The notes under the pieces are model-generated. The model ran no database searches. It was not told the origin of the DNA and saw only the letters and a list, made by a program, of their open reading frames with translations. DNA of 64,000 bases from positions 1 to 64,000 of the IMG/VR virus record IMGVR_UViG_3300017991_000109. One strand, written 5' to 3'. Within the stretch, counting starts at the first letter, position 1. The number at the start of each line of letters is the position of its first letter. Both the position numbers and the translations under genes were made by a program. This DNA is from a virus. Below, in pieces: positions 8,223-16,514 of this stretch.

Positions 8223-9099
8223 TAAAGAGACCGAAATTATAGAGCCACGTCCAGCGGGAGTTCTTGAAGCAGCCGACTTCGAGGATGTCTTAGTTCGTAC
8301 TGCAACTGAGGATGATCGTGATTCTCACTTCCTTCGCCAATATACCGTGGGAGTCAAACAGTGGGTACAAGGCGTTGTCAATATTAAGGGGAAACCTATT
8401 CGCCTGATCAAATCAACTCCTATGCGAGCTTTTGCCGATTACCTCTGTTTGTTAAAAGAGGAGGATAATCCTATTGCTTCACAACTCGAAGATGCTGACT
8501 CCCTAGCACGCTTTCCGATGCCTATTGTCATAATGGGAAGACCTTCTTGGGAGTGGCGAAGTGATTACGGTAACTCAAAATCAACCGTACGTAGAATCGG
8601 ATTATCAGACGATAATCTAAAGACAGGTTGGAGTCATGCTCCCCGACCATTAGATATTACATTCACACTAGACTTCTACGCTAAAACGGAGTTACAGATG
8701 GGATGGATCGTCACTCAAATAGAGAAGCAATTTTACCCCCTCGCATATGCTAAGATTCCAAGTGCATATCGAGATGTTCAGGATGATCCGGCATACAACC
8801 GCTGGATGCCTATCAAACACGGGGGTTTTCAAGATAACAGCGAGTTAGAGCCAGACACCGCAGGAGATCGTCTACTAAGACAGACACTAACCATCACTGT
8901 CGAAGGCTATCTGTTCTACGACATTAAAGAAGCTCCAATGGCTCACAGGTGGAACTTAGAAGTAGATATCGACTCTGGAGACGAAGTTGAAACCAACGAA
9001 CTTGATGTTAACGACTCTGCGCCGACTTTAACTTCGAGTGACGTTGACGAGCTGCCCACCCAACCTCTTGAGCCTTCGACGGATGGAGTAGTTGTATAA
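8209..9099 (+). CDS. Virion structural protein, possibly tail-completion (gp15-like) (296 aa)
   Basis: The core contains PMPIVIMGRPSWEWRSDYGN followed by PRPLDITFTLDFYAKTELQM and a helix ending IEKQFYPLAY. That order (variable strand, P-x-x-L/I-x-I-x-x-x-x-x-F, then an E-Q-I-x-P-F-like helix) is reminiscent of T4 gp15 tail-sheath stabiliser proteins. The likeness is weak and by eye. The last 60 residues are acidic, Thr/Ser-rich and probably disordered. The 3' end overlaps the converging peptidase gene by 92 bases. Confidence 0.5.
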   Translation: MSLLDKETEIIEPRPAGVLEAADFEDVLVRTATEDDRDSHFLRQYTVGVKQWVQGVVNIKGKPIRLIKSTPMRAFADYLCLLKEEDNPIASQLEDADSLARFPMPIVIMGRPSWEWRSDYGNSKSTVRRIGLSDDNLKTGWSHAPRPLDITFTLDFYAKTELQMGWIVTQIEKQFYPLAYAKIPSAYRDVQDDPAYNRWMPIKHGGFQDNSELEPDTAGDRLLRQTLTITVEGYLFYDIKEAPMAHRWNLEVDIDSGDEVETNELDVNDSAPTLTSSDVDELPTQPLEPSTDGVVV

Positions 9100-9589
9100 A
9101 GTGAGTCCACTCCTTTTTCCACCGACTAGCATACTGATCGAATCGAGGGTCTCTTAAGACTGAAACAAGAGATTCTTCGTCATAGAGATAGGTCTTAAGG
9201 TTATCCCATGATCTTAGTATAAACTCATCTCTGAGAGGTTCTGGCACAAATTTATACCCTCGCAAGTTAGCGTCAATCTCGTACAGAATGTCTCTTTCAT
9301 GGTCCTCATCAGTCTCTTCAATTGTATGCCAGACTGACTCTTGACGGTCCCACATAGTCTCATCAGAGGCGTAAATCGCATGACCTAATTCATGACACAG
9401 AGCGAAAAGCGCCTCCTTATCTGACTGCCCTTTCTTCAGCAGGATCTTCTTGGTCCCGTCATCCTCGATGATATGCCAGTTCCCGAAGCACTTTCCGAAT
9501 AGCGGATGATAAAAACCTTCGTTTAGCATCACGCTATATCCAAGCGCGTACAATTCACTTCGGGCTTCTAAAAAGGCTCTTCTGATCAT
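9008..9589 (-). CDS. HExxH zinc metallopeptidase-like protein (193 aa)
   Basis: Residues 63-73 read ALCHELGHAIY, a gluzincin/IrrE-type HExxH site (His66, Glu67, His70). A helix with Glu/Asp about 30 residues downstream (DILYEIDANLRGYKF) may supply the third ligand. Such phage proteins are sometimes anti-repressor-type (ImmA/IrrE) proteases, and the substrate here is unknown. It has its own promoter-like sequence (9596-9623) with the -10 only six bases from the ATG, and it points against the preceding structural gene. Confidence 0.7.
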   Translation of the reverse strand: MIRRAFLEARSELYALGYSVMLNEGFYHPLFGKCFGNWHIIEDDGTKKILLKKGQSDKEALFALCHELGHAIYASDETMWDRQESVWHTIEETDEDHERDILYEIDANLRGYKFVPEPLRDEFILRSWDNLKTYLYDEESLVSVLRDPRFDQYASRWKKEWTHFIQLLHPSKAQEVGWAARQRHSKLKSAQSR

Positions 9590-9595
9590 GAAGAC

Positions 9596-9623
9596 AGTAT
9601 GATCAGAAAATCAGGAATGTCAA
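9596..9623 (-). promoter_or_regulatory. Promoter-like element for the metallopeptidase
   Basis: On the minus strand TTGACA (9618-9623), a 16-base spacer and CATACT (9596-9601) precede the ATG at 9589 by six bases. The -35 is a perfect consensus and the -10 matches four of six. Transcription would be expected to begin at or beside the start codon, so the mRNA may be leaderless. It shares the TTGACA half and spacing with the elements at 19817, 31409, 46076 and 48538. Confidence 0.5.
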
Positions 9624-11713
9624 GTCATTTTTGGCAACGATTCCACTGTTGGATACAATTCCACGTCTTCAAGCACTCCCGCTTTGATGTTAGTCACAAT
9701 GTTCTCAAACGCCTCTTGGATTTTAGCAGGGGATTTTCGATATTTCTTACCCAAACGCTTAACATTCTCTTGTGAAGAGTCTTCTGACAAGCTCGTGTAA
9801 ATAGAAACAGCTTCCTGCCATTTTCGAACTTGCTGGACGCTGGGAAAACGGATTGAAATACCTGCGAAGACATTCATCAACTTAACCGTATTATCCAACC
9901 CTACTGCGTTAATCACATCAGGAATCAAACTGAATTTCTGGGCAGCGCGTACAACATCAACAGTCCCTAGAGGCTGGTTATAGTGATCTAACAATGATGC
10001 TCGAACAGCTCCGTGTGACCAGTCCAATAGAAAGCGAGCAGTGTCCTGGTTTATATCCCATCCCAGAATCGATGTTTCGATGATTGCCTGTCTACGATCT
10101 CCTCGCCCTTTAAGGACACAAGATACCATATACCTAAGTACCTCTTGAATCACAGGCTCTTCCCAACGGCAGTATATCTCTGAGGCTACCTTCTGAAGCG
10201 TCTCTACCAGAACATCAGAAATATCCGAAGAAGGCGCGTCATAACCTTCCATGATGGTTTCTAGAGGAACATCTGTGACTGCAAACCTTTGGTTAAACAA
10301 GCTCTCTTTACCAACTATCGATAAACATCCATTCCTAATACAATTATGTACTAACACACCCTCTGCAAAATAACAGTGTGTGTTTTCTACAGTAATGTCA
10401 TATTTCCAATTTAAGTCTGGGGTATAATGGACCTGCTTCCAATCACCATCATGTCCCGAAATATACTCCTGTAGCTGAATATTGAGCTGAGGCTCCTGCG
10501 CAAGGCTTCTAATCTCAGTATCACAAACAGAAAGAACTTCTTTCATCCAAGAAGATTCAACGTACTGACCACGATATCTTTCAGGTAGCTTATATTCCAT
10601 AGATGGAACAATGTACGGAGCAATTATCTCAAACCAGCGATCTTTACTCTCAGAAGCTAAACACAGATAGTGATAACCTTGTTTACGTCTTGTCTTTTTC
10701 CATGTAACCCCCCATTTAGAAGCAAACCACTCCACTAGTCTATCAACATCTTCTTCCGAAAATGACTCAGTATGCAACGTAGTCCTATCGCCCGTAGTTC
10801 TACATCCGTCATCCATGAACCAATAAGCGAGAGCAACTTCGTTCATGGATTCTAGAAACTTCTCTGGAACATATTTCTTTCCAGGTATAACCATCTCTTC
10901 GATACCCTCAAATATAGGTCTTAGGGCTTTACCAAATTTGAACTCTGGATTGGTACCGTAAACTGAATCAGCCGCAGTAGATTCAGTTATAGAACTTCCC
11001 AGCTTCTTAGCTTTATGCTCTACGTAGCTCTTCTGAGGAGATGTATGAGTGCAGTTGAATACATAAGATGATCCTGAAATACTGCCATCACCCAGATAAC
11101 TACCCATAATGGCTTGTTTTCCATAGTCTGTTAAAACCTTATGATACATACGATGAGACGTAGTATCCTCTGAGTCATCTAGAGAGACCCATACATTATC
11201 ACCTGTGTAAAATTCGTGGTTACCCGTAAACAACAGGCGTCTACGCTTACCATCAGGTCTTTTTATGGACACACGCCTCCACTCATCTCGACTAGAGGGG
11301 ATCTTTGACCAATCAGTAACCTTATTGTAACAAAAAGCTTTCTTATCAGTATCGTAAGATAGTACCGACACGTCTAGTTTGTTCTCAACAATTTCTTGGA
11401 TCGTTTTAACTCCCTGATCGGTCATTAACCTATGGTGCCCACATGAACAAGCACTGAAGTACGTATAAATCTTACCGTCTTCGGGTTTCCATTTCCTGAT
11501 CCAATTCTCGATCTGAAGATATAAGCTGTTTTTTATATCTCCAAACGGGACTTGCCTATCAAATTTATTGGTGCGAATGATCGCATCCATCAAATTACTT
11601 GACTCTTCGCAAATCTTACGGTAAGAAGTAAAATCCCCGTCTTTACGGTATTGAAAAGCAAGGGTCTCTACAACATCGTTATCGAAGACGTTTTGTTTTT
11701 CTTTCTTTGCCAT
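9620..11713 (-). CDS. RNA polymerase sigma factor-like protein interrupted by an intein (697 aa precursor)
   Basis: After removal of the predicted intein (residues 89-457) a 328-aa protein remains. Its N-terminus carries a sigma region-2-like stretch, FGDIKNSLYLQIENWIRKW then YTYFSA joined to CIRNGCLSIVGKE. This pattern of Asp-x-K helix, tyrosine/phenylalanine and N-x-C/A-L is typical of region 2 in phage late sigma factors such as T4 gp55. The middle (about 480-560) is helical. The last 110 residues (DVINAVGLDNTVKLMNVFAG, then a basic helix) resemble a Mor/C-type activator and the separate protein at 12313. It may direct late transcription. It is divergent from the RuvC-like gene. Confidence 0.75.
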   Translation of the reverse strand: MAKKEKQNVFDNDVVETLAFQYRKDGDFTSYRKICEESSNLMDAIIRTNKFDRQVPFGDIKNSLYLQIENWIRKWKPEDGKIYTYFSACSCGHHRLMTDQGVKTIQEIVENKLDVSVLSYDTDKKAFCYNKVTDWSKIPSSRDEWRRVSIKRPDGKRRRLLFTGNHEFYTGDNVWVSLDDSEDTTSHRMYHKVLTDYGKQAIMGSYLGDGSISGSSYVFNCTHTSPQKSYVEHKAKKLGSSITESTAADSVYGTNPEFKFGKALRPIFEGIEEMVIPGKKYVPEKFLESMNEVALAYWFMDDGCRTTGDRTTLHTESFSEEDVDRLVEWFASKWGVTWKKTRRKQGYHYLCLASESKDRWFEIIAPYIVPSMEYKLPERYRGQYVESSWMKEVLSVCDTEIRSLAQEPQLNIQLQEYISGHDGDWKQVHYTPDLNWKYDITVENTHCYFAEGVLVHNCIRNGCLSIVGKESLFNQRFAVTDVPLETIMEGYDAPSSDISDVLVETLQKVASEIYCRWEEPVIQEVLRYMVSCVLKGRGDRRQAIIETSILGWDINQDTARFLLDWSHGAVRASLLDHYNQPLGTVDVVRAAQKFSLIPDVINAVGLDNTVKLMNVFAGISIRFPSVQQVRKWQEAVSIYTSLSEDSSQENVKRLGKKYRKSPAKIQEAFENIVTNIKAGVLEDVELYPTVESLPKMT
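10343..11449 (-). mobile_element. Intein with LAGLIDADG homing endonuclease (369 aa)
   Basis: It starts CSCGHHRLMTDQG (Cys1, block A), has a block B FTGNHEFY and ends DITVENTHCYFAEGVLVHN followed by Cys+1 (blocks F and G). Two endonuclease motifs occur: IMGSYLGDGSIS (intein residues about 114-125) and LAYWFMDDG (about 207-215). All splicing residues (Cys1, His of block B, His-Asn at the C-terminus, Cys+1) are present, so protein splicing is predicted. The insertion point is the conserved region-2 helix of the sigma host, typical of homing into an essential motif. Confidence 0.92.
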
Positions 11714-11783
11714 ACCCTGTACGAACAGAAATAGTTATTTTTCATTTAAAATTCTGGGTACTTGTCAGTTCTATATTTCAAAA

Positions 11784-12344
11784 ATGAAGAAATCTGTAAT
11801 AATCACTGGGTGTGACCCTGCTTTTAGTAACTTTGGCATGGTGAAAGTCGAATACGATCTGGAGAGGTGTAAAATCATTCGAGTTATCGAAATGGAACTA
11901 ATCCAAACTAAGAAATCAAAAGAGAAGGGTATCAAAAAAGTAGATGACGACTGGGCTAGAGCATGTCACATTGATGACAGGCTCACAAAATTCGTTGCAG
12001 ATTCTGACCTAATTGTTGCAGAGATCCCCTCAGGAAGTCAGAGCGCGACTGCAAGTAGAGGTCTGGGAATAGCAACTGGGTTACTAATCAAGCTAGATAG
12101 TCTTCTAGTTCGTGTTACTCCAACGGATGTGAAAAAAGTTGTTGGTAAGAGGCAGACTTCTAAGAAAGAAATGATCGAGTGGGCTGTTGAATGCTTCCCT
12201 GAGGCTCCTTGGTTACGCACTAAGGATAAAAATCAGCGAATCAAGAATGATAACGAACACTTAGCAGATGCACTAGCAGTTATCTTTGCTGGAGAAAAGA
12301 AGGGAGACTTCTTTAAAATCTTTCCTTCGGATCACCCTTCTTGA
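11784..12344 (+). CDS. RuvC-like Holliday-junction resolvase (186 aa)
   Basis: RNase H-fold signature: ITGCDPAFSNFGMV (first Asp at residue 11), then LIVAEIPSGSQSATASRG (Glu) and a C-terminal DNEHLADALAVIFAG with the last Asp residues. Length is close to bacterial RuvC (about 170 aa). It would cut branched recombination or replication intermediates before packaging, the job of T4 gp49. The 3' end overlaps the converging gene by 32 bases. A TATATT lies six bases before the ATG, without a clear -35. Confidence 0.8.
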   Translation: MKKSVIITGCDPAFSNFGMVKVEYDLERCKIIRVIEMELIQTKKSKEKGIKKVDDDWARACHIDDRLTKFVADSDLIVAEIPSGSQSATASRGLGIATGLLIKLDSLLVRVTPTDVKKVVGKRQTSKKEMIEWAVECFPEAPWLRTKDKNQRIKNDNEHLADALAVIFAGEKKGDFFKIFPSDHPS

Positions 12345-12741
12345 TTTTAGGATGATCGTATTTGTTTCGCTGCAAATACTGTCGAGCTTCCTCTACTTGA
12401 TCATCTACAGCCTTTACGGTCTTAAGCACTCTTCGGATAGCTGTGACCGTGACCTTAAATTGTGCAGCAGCCTCCTGCTCAGTTTGCTCTTCCGAATAGA
12501 CTGACCAAGCTGCTGCTGTAGTATTCAGACTCTCTACCAGAGATTGCGCTGTTGGTAACTTCAGCTTTTCTCCTCCAAAAATGAGGACTAGTTGTATCGT
12601 GGCATCCATGCCGATTGCATCAATTAAATGATACAGATCGACATGGTTATTGGCCAAAGCCAGACTCATCATCAGTTCTGGCTTCCCGCGATTTTGAAGT
12701 CTGTCTAAGACCTCTTTTTGTTTAGGTCTCGGATTCGGCAT
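12313..12741 (-). CDS. Mor-like transcription regulator, paralogue of the sigma C-terminus (142 aa)
   Basis: Residues about 34-60 read LYHLIDAIGMDATIQLVLIF followed by GGEKLKLP. This is the I-G-x-x-A-x-x-L-x-x-x-F-G-G-x-x-x-x-x-P pattern of Mor/C activators of Mu-like phages, which bind DNA as dimers. A helix-turn-helix-like stretch (QEAAAQFKVTVTAIRRVLK) follows. The same two-part layout forms the end of the intein-bearing sigma factor, suggesting a shared domain. It overlaps the co-chaperonin gene by 20 bases and is probably co-transcribed with it. Confidence 0.55.
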   Translation of the reverse strand: MPNPRPKQKEVLDRLQNRGKPELMMSLALANNHVDLYHLIDAIGMDATIQLVLIFGGEKLKLPTAQSLVESLNTTAAAWSVYSEEQTEQEAAAQFKVTVTAIRRVLKTVKAVDDQVEEARQYLQRNKYDHPKIKKGDPKERF

Positions 12742-13102
12742 CGTCCTTCTCTTCAGGGGGAAGGATAGCAGTTATACAAACACTAGAATCGTCAATCCTG
12801 ACATAACGAGGATTCTCATAGTCAGGGTTATTACCATCAGGCATACGTTGCGCTGTCGATTTCACGTAGATAACAATATCGCCTTTCTTACAAGACTCAA
12901 CCTCATCTCCAACAGTGACAACTCGTCCAACAGCTAGCTTTTTCTCATAGCTATCTTCCTCTCCAAAGCCAGGAGGGAGGTGGATACCTCCTTTGGTCAC
13001 TTCTTGGGAATAATCAGTTGATCGAGCGAGGATAATTGATTTCCGAGGGGCTCTAACCACGTCCTCGAAATTTTCTGGCATGTAGATGATTCTATTAGTC
13101 AT
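12722..13102 (-). CDS. GroES-like co-chaperonin (126 aa)
   Basis: Cpn10 layout: RAPRKSIILARSTD at the entry strand, then TKGGIHLPPG, KLAVGRVVTVGDEV, KKGDIVIYVKSTAQ and a final strand RYVRIDDSSVCITAILP. T4 gp31 is the known phage counterpart; it caps host GroEL to fold the large capsid protein, which fits the gp23-like capsid protein encoded at 54071. The segment at residues about 33-45 occupies the position of the mobile loop. It couples by a four-base overlap with the upstream virion gene. Confidence 0.75.
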   Translation of the reverse strand: MTNRIIYMPENFEDVVRAPRKSIILARSTDYSQEVTKGGIHLPPGFGEEDSYEKKLAVGRVVTVGDEVESCKKGDIVIYVKSTAQRMPDGNNPDYENPRYVRIDDSSVCITAILPPEEKDDAESET

Positions 13103-13587
13103 TTAAATATGATAGTTCCTTTGAATTCAGAAACCACGTTAGATCGATGAAGCTTCTGGAAACCCCATGTTCCCACTCCCTGATTTATCGTAGTTATTGC
13201 CTCAACCATACCACCTCCAGGTACACTCATTCCGATGAGGACATTGGATGCATTATGATTACCACTTACTTGGAAGTTAGGAATTTGCCACGAACCTTGA
13301 TGAGATCCGTACCATAAGACATTCCCTTCCTCCATGAAGTAGTCGGCACCTCTATAGAACGTCATTGGTTTATCAAATTCTATTTTTTTATCTCTTTTCA
13401 CCAGAAACCCTTTTCCAAAAACACTGATCTGAGTAACGAACGGAAAATGGTCTTCCCATTGAAGTGTCGGATACTCGTCTACAGGATCTGGTTTCACAAA
13501 CCGAGTATTGTTTGGATGAAACTTTCGAGCCCACTCCTTAGATGGAAAAATGTAGTCGATCTTATCGACAGAAATAACGCTACTCAT
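13099..13587 (-). CDS. Hypothetical virion-type protein (162 aa)
   Basis: Small beta-rich protein with many aromatic and glycine residues (for example YGSHQGSWQIPNFQVSG), resembling phage fibre or fibre-attached domains. It is linked by four-base overlaps both to the 569-aa protein upstream and to the co-chaperonin downstream. No catalytic or metal motif. The virion role is inferred from composition and position. Confidence 0.65.
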   Translation of the reverse strand: MSSVISVDKIDYIFPSKEWARKFHPNNTRFVKPDPVDEYPTLQWEDHFPFVTQISVFGKGFLVKRDKKIEFDKPMTFYRGADYFMEEGNVLWYGSHQGSWQIPNFQVSGNHNASNVLIGMSVPGGGMVEAITTINQGVGTWGFQKLHRSNVVSEFKGTIIFK

Positions 13588-15293
13588 GTAATAAAAAGCT
13601 CTTCGGAGGAACTACACCCTTTGAAATCCCATAATTGACCGTATCTCACACCCCAAGTAGAAACTGTTAGATTGACAGGAAGATCTCCATTATCAAATTC
13701 TACTGTTACATTCATAGCCCACTTCACATCTGTCGGAGTTTGTAATTTCAATTTTGTTAGCTCTGTAGCTACTGTTCCCGAAGCCACTAGATAAGACCTG
13801 ACTCGATCCGTAACAGACGTATAATTAAAGAATATGTTATAACCTACACCGATATCTTGTGTGAACCAAAAATCAAACATTTGGTCGTGGTATAATGTTT
13901 TTGATTGAGCAGAACTAGTTTCCTGCTGTTGCCTGTGTCTGGGACCAGCGGGTAGACAATGAAAATTAAAATTCAATAACCCTACGGCATCAAACTGAAC
14001 TTCGTCTTCCAAAGCAGGAAACATCCAACATTTGTAGTTGTCCGAATAGTACGAGTAGTAGTAGTAGTCACCCGATCTAACAACTTCCGCCTGTTCGTAC
14101 AATGCATTACTAAAAAGAAGGTACGCTGGAGGAGGTATAAACGTGTCTAGATGAAGAGCTTCCACAATGTACACATCCGACCAGTTAAAATCTCCAAGTT
14201 CAGCATCTATTACTAATTCGTTCTCCCCGTTTGTAACAAAATCAGTCACATCTACAGGTAATGATGGAAGTTGGGGCAGCGTATAATTATTTAGGCTTAA
14301 CCGAACAGCTTCCACTGTATAAGCGTACTCAGAATCAGAATCAACCCAATCCATCCGAGAACGATTTAAAATCCAGTATGAAGCTCCCTCTACCTTAACA
14401 AGGTCAAACGTCACTGTTTTAGTTTCAAGCTCCACAGGAGGAAGCTGAGAGGCTTCTGCACGGTCTGGGAACTCAAGAGCATCTTCGGGGGGGACAAAAT
14501 TCTCATCGATAACTCCTACCGAAGGTGTCTCTCTCGGAAATTCGACGGTTGCCACACGATCAACCATCGTTAAATCAGCTCTGGATAGTAGTTGAGATCC
14601 ACCAGCAATATGAGGATAGACCCAAGAACATTGTTCCGCTGGAACATTATTTAAAGCTAATCTGACCTTGTTCTGAAATCTACTTGTTGTCTTTTCATTT
14701 AGAATAAACGAACCAAAACAAGAATTTGTATTTTGAAGCTCATAACCTTCTACGGGGTATCCCGCAACGGTCTGTCTAGGGAGTGCCCAATCTGCATAGA
14801 TAAAGCCTTCTCGGGAATAGGGGAAGAATTTGAACGCAGTATCAACGGATAGAAGTACTTGCTTACCGTACACCAATTTTCGCAACGCATCTTTAGCTGA
14901 GTCTAAACTCGCAGGAAATGAATGACTTGGAGGTTGTAGACCGAAAGCGCGTAACTCAGCTTCGGTTACCAGCGACATATCATAGTCGTAAAAAAGGTCT
15001 GCCAACTCTAGAATCTTATCATGAATTTGTTTAATGAGTTCAAGCTTATTCTGATAACTTCCAAGCTGCTTTTCTAAATCGGGAATGCCAAAACCGTCAG
15101 AGGTTGAGATACCGTTGACAGTTAATTCGATTGGCAGATTATAGGCAGCGAAACGCTCAAAAATAGCACAGAGCAATTCAGAAAACTCTGTTGAAGCAAC
15201 CGGAGCTAACCAAGACTGGTTTTTAAAAATCGGTTGCTTATGGAGGTTCGAGAGAGCTACTGCATAGCTTTTATCTAGATTACTGAAAAGCAT
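13584..15293 (-). CDS. Large putative virion protein (569 aa)
   Basis: The first 130 residues are helical (FERFAAYNLPIELTVNGIST, LEKQLGSYQNKLELIKQIHD). The rest is beta-rich with many Tyr/Ser/Asp residues, including the unusual aspartate/tyrosine run SGDYYYYSYYSDNY near residue 400. The composition matches tail-fibre or baseplate-associated proteins. It sits 41 bases downstream of the recombinase stop and is coupled to the 162-aa gene. No recognisable family or enzymatic motif. Confidence 0.65.
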   Translation of the reverse strand: MLFSNLDKSYAVALSNLHKQPIFKNQSWLAPVASTEFSELLCAIFERFAAYNLPIELTVNGISTSDGFGIPDLEKQLGSYQNKLELIKQIHDKILELADLFYDYDMSLVTEAELRAFGLQPPSHSFPASLDSAKDALRKLVYGKQVLLSVDTAFKFFPYSREGFIYADWALPRQTVAGYPVEGYELQNTNSCFGSFILNEKTTSRFQNKVRLALNNVPAEQCSWVYPHIAGGSQLLSRADLTMVDRVATVEFPRETPSVGVIDENFVPPEDALEFPDRAEASQLPPVELETKTVTFDLVKVEGASYWILNRSRMDWVDSDSEYAYTVEAVRLSLNNYTLPQLPSLPVDVTDFVTNGENELVIDAELGDFNWSDVYIVEALHLDTFIPPPAYLLFSNALYEQAEVVRSGDYYYYSYYSDNYKCWMFPALEDEVQFDAVGLLNFNFHCLPAGPRHRQQQETSSAQSKTLYHDQMFDFWFTQDIGVGYNIFFNYTSVTDRVRSYLVASGTVATELTKLKLQTPTDVKWAMNVTVEFDNGDLPVNLTVSTWGVRYGQLWDFKGCSSSEELFIT

Positions 15294-15334
15294 ATCAATA
15301 CCTACAGTAGCTCTCTCTCTATGACAGAGAACCG

Positions 15335-16513
15335 TTAGTCTTCAACATCGCCAGGATCTAACTCTGACTCATCGACAGTCTCATTTACCTCAATTTCTGG
15401 GAAGTAACCCAGTGATGTTGCACCAAACAATTTGGCTTTCCAATCCTCAAAGGCAGTTTGGATCGGAACGTACAGAGGGTGCGAAGTATCTCGGTAGATC
15501 TTACCCCACTCCTCTTTTGTGAACTTCTCATCTTCGTGACCTTCCAGATGGCAATACTTTCCTTGCTTTATGTACTTGTTCTTCTGAAGGACAGAGAATA
15601 CAGACCATGCAGGGTTAAACCCAGAAGGTCCCCACATCTCTTCATTAGCCGTATAGATGATAGGTATCTCGACCTTACGCAGAGGAGGGACACGTCGATT
15701 CTTGACCGTTGTAAGCGAATGCATCGCACCATCTGGGAAGCCTTTATCATCACCGCTTTTGGTTTTGAAATAGAACTTTCCAGTTTTAGCGCTCTTGATC
15801 CTGTACGTGGCAAAGAACTTCAATGCACGTCCACCTGGACTCTTCAGCTCCGCAAACGCACTACCTCCGATATCTTCTCGAACTTGGTTCACAAATACCA
15901 AGTGAGTCGTTGTCTGTTCGAGGATAGGCACAATATGTGGTAACCCCGATGACATAGCGCGAGCTATCGGTGCATAATGTTGGTCACCAATTTCACCATC
16001 CTGTTCGATCTTCGATACCAATGCCTTGAGCGAATCCACAATCATCAGAACAGGGGTTCCCGTCTTCACTTCATGAATCTTCTGGGTCTTGGTCTCAATA
16101 TCCCGTAGCAAAGACTCAATGTTCTTCGCCTTCAGAATGGCACACCTGTTGTTCTTAAACATAGGTCTAGCAGCAATCTTCTTATCGTCGATACCGCCTT
16201 CGATGTCATAATAAATAACAATCCCAGTGGGGTGCTCGACCAAAAAGTTATGCGCCAGAAGCTGCACGAACTCACTCTTACCTGAAGCTTCACCTCCGTA
16301 GATCTCAGTGATCTTACCACAAGCCAAGCCTCCCTCATAGCCTCCAACCAAAGCATCAATAGGAGGGACTCCCAGTGAATAAAAATGCTTTGGAGTGACG
16401 AAGAAGGCATTCTCCTCGCTGAAGATGCCTCCATAGATATCCTCGTTAGATTGATCGACAATGGTTGCCAACAAATCTTCGGAGTCTACCTCTTTTTTCT
16501 TTCTACCAGCCAT
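15335..16513 (-). CDS. uvsX: UvsX/RecA-type recombinase (392 aa)
   Basis: Walker A GGEASGKSE at about residues 73-81, Walker B VLMIVDS near 155, and the RecA loop region HLVFVNQVREDIGGSAF followed by SPGGRALKFFATYRI are all readable. It polymerises on SSB-coated single strands for strand exchange, repair and recombination-dependent replication. The SSB and UvsY-like genes immediately precede it on the same strand, the classic T4 partnership. The C-terminus is acidic (ESELDPGDVED). Confidence 0.92.
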   Translation of the reverse strand: MAGRKKKEVDSEDLLATIVDQSNEDIYGGIFSEENAFFVTPKHFYSLGVPPIDALVGGYEGGLACGKITEIYGGEASGKSEFVQLLAHNFLVEHPTGIVIYYDIEGGIDDKKIAARPMFKNNRCAILKAKNIESLLRDIETKTQKIHEVKTGTPVLMIVDSLKALVSKIEQDGEIGDQHYAPIARAMSSGLPHIVPILEQTTTHLVFVNQVREDIGGSAFAELKSPGGRALKFFATYRIKSAKTGKFYFKTKSGDDKGFPDGAMHSLTTVKNRRVPPLRKVEIPIIYTANEEMWGPSGFNPAWSVFSVLQKNKYIKQGKYCHLEGHEDEKFTKEEWGKIYRDTSHPLYVPIQTAFEDWKAKLFGATSLGYFPEIEVNETVDESELDPGDVED

Positions 16514-16514
16514 A

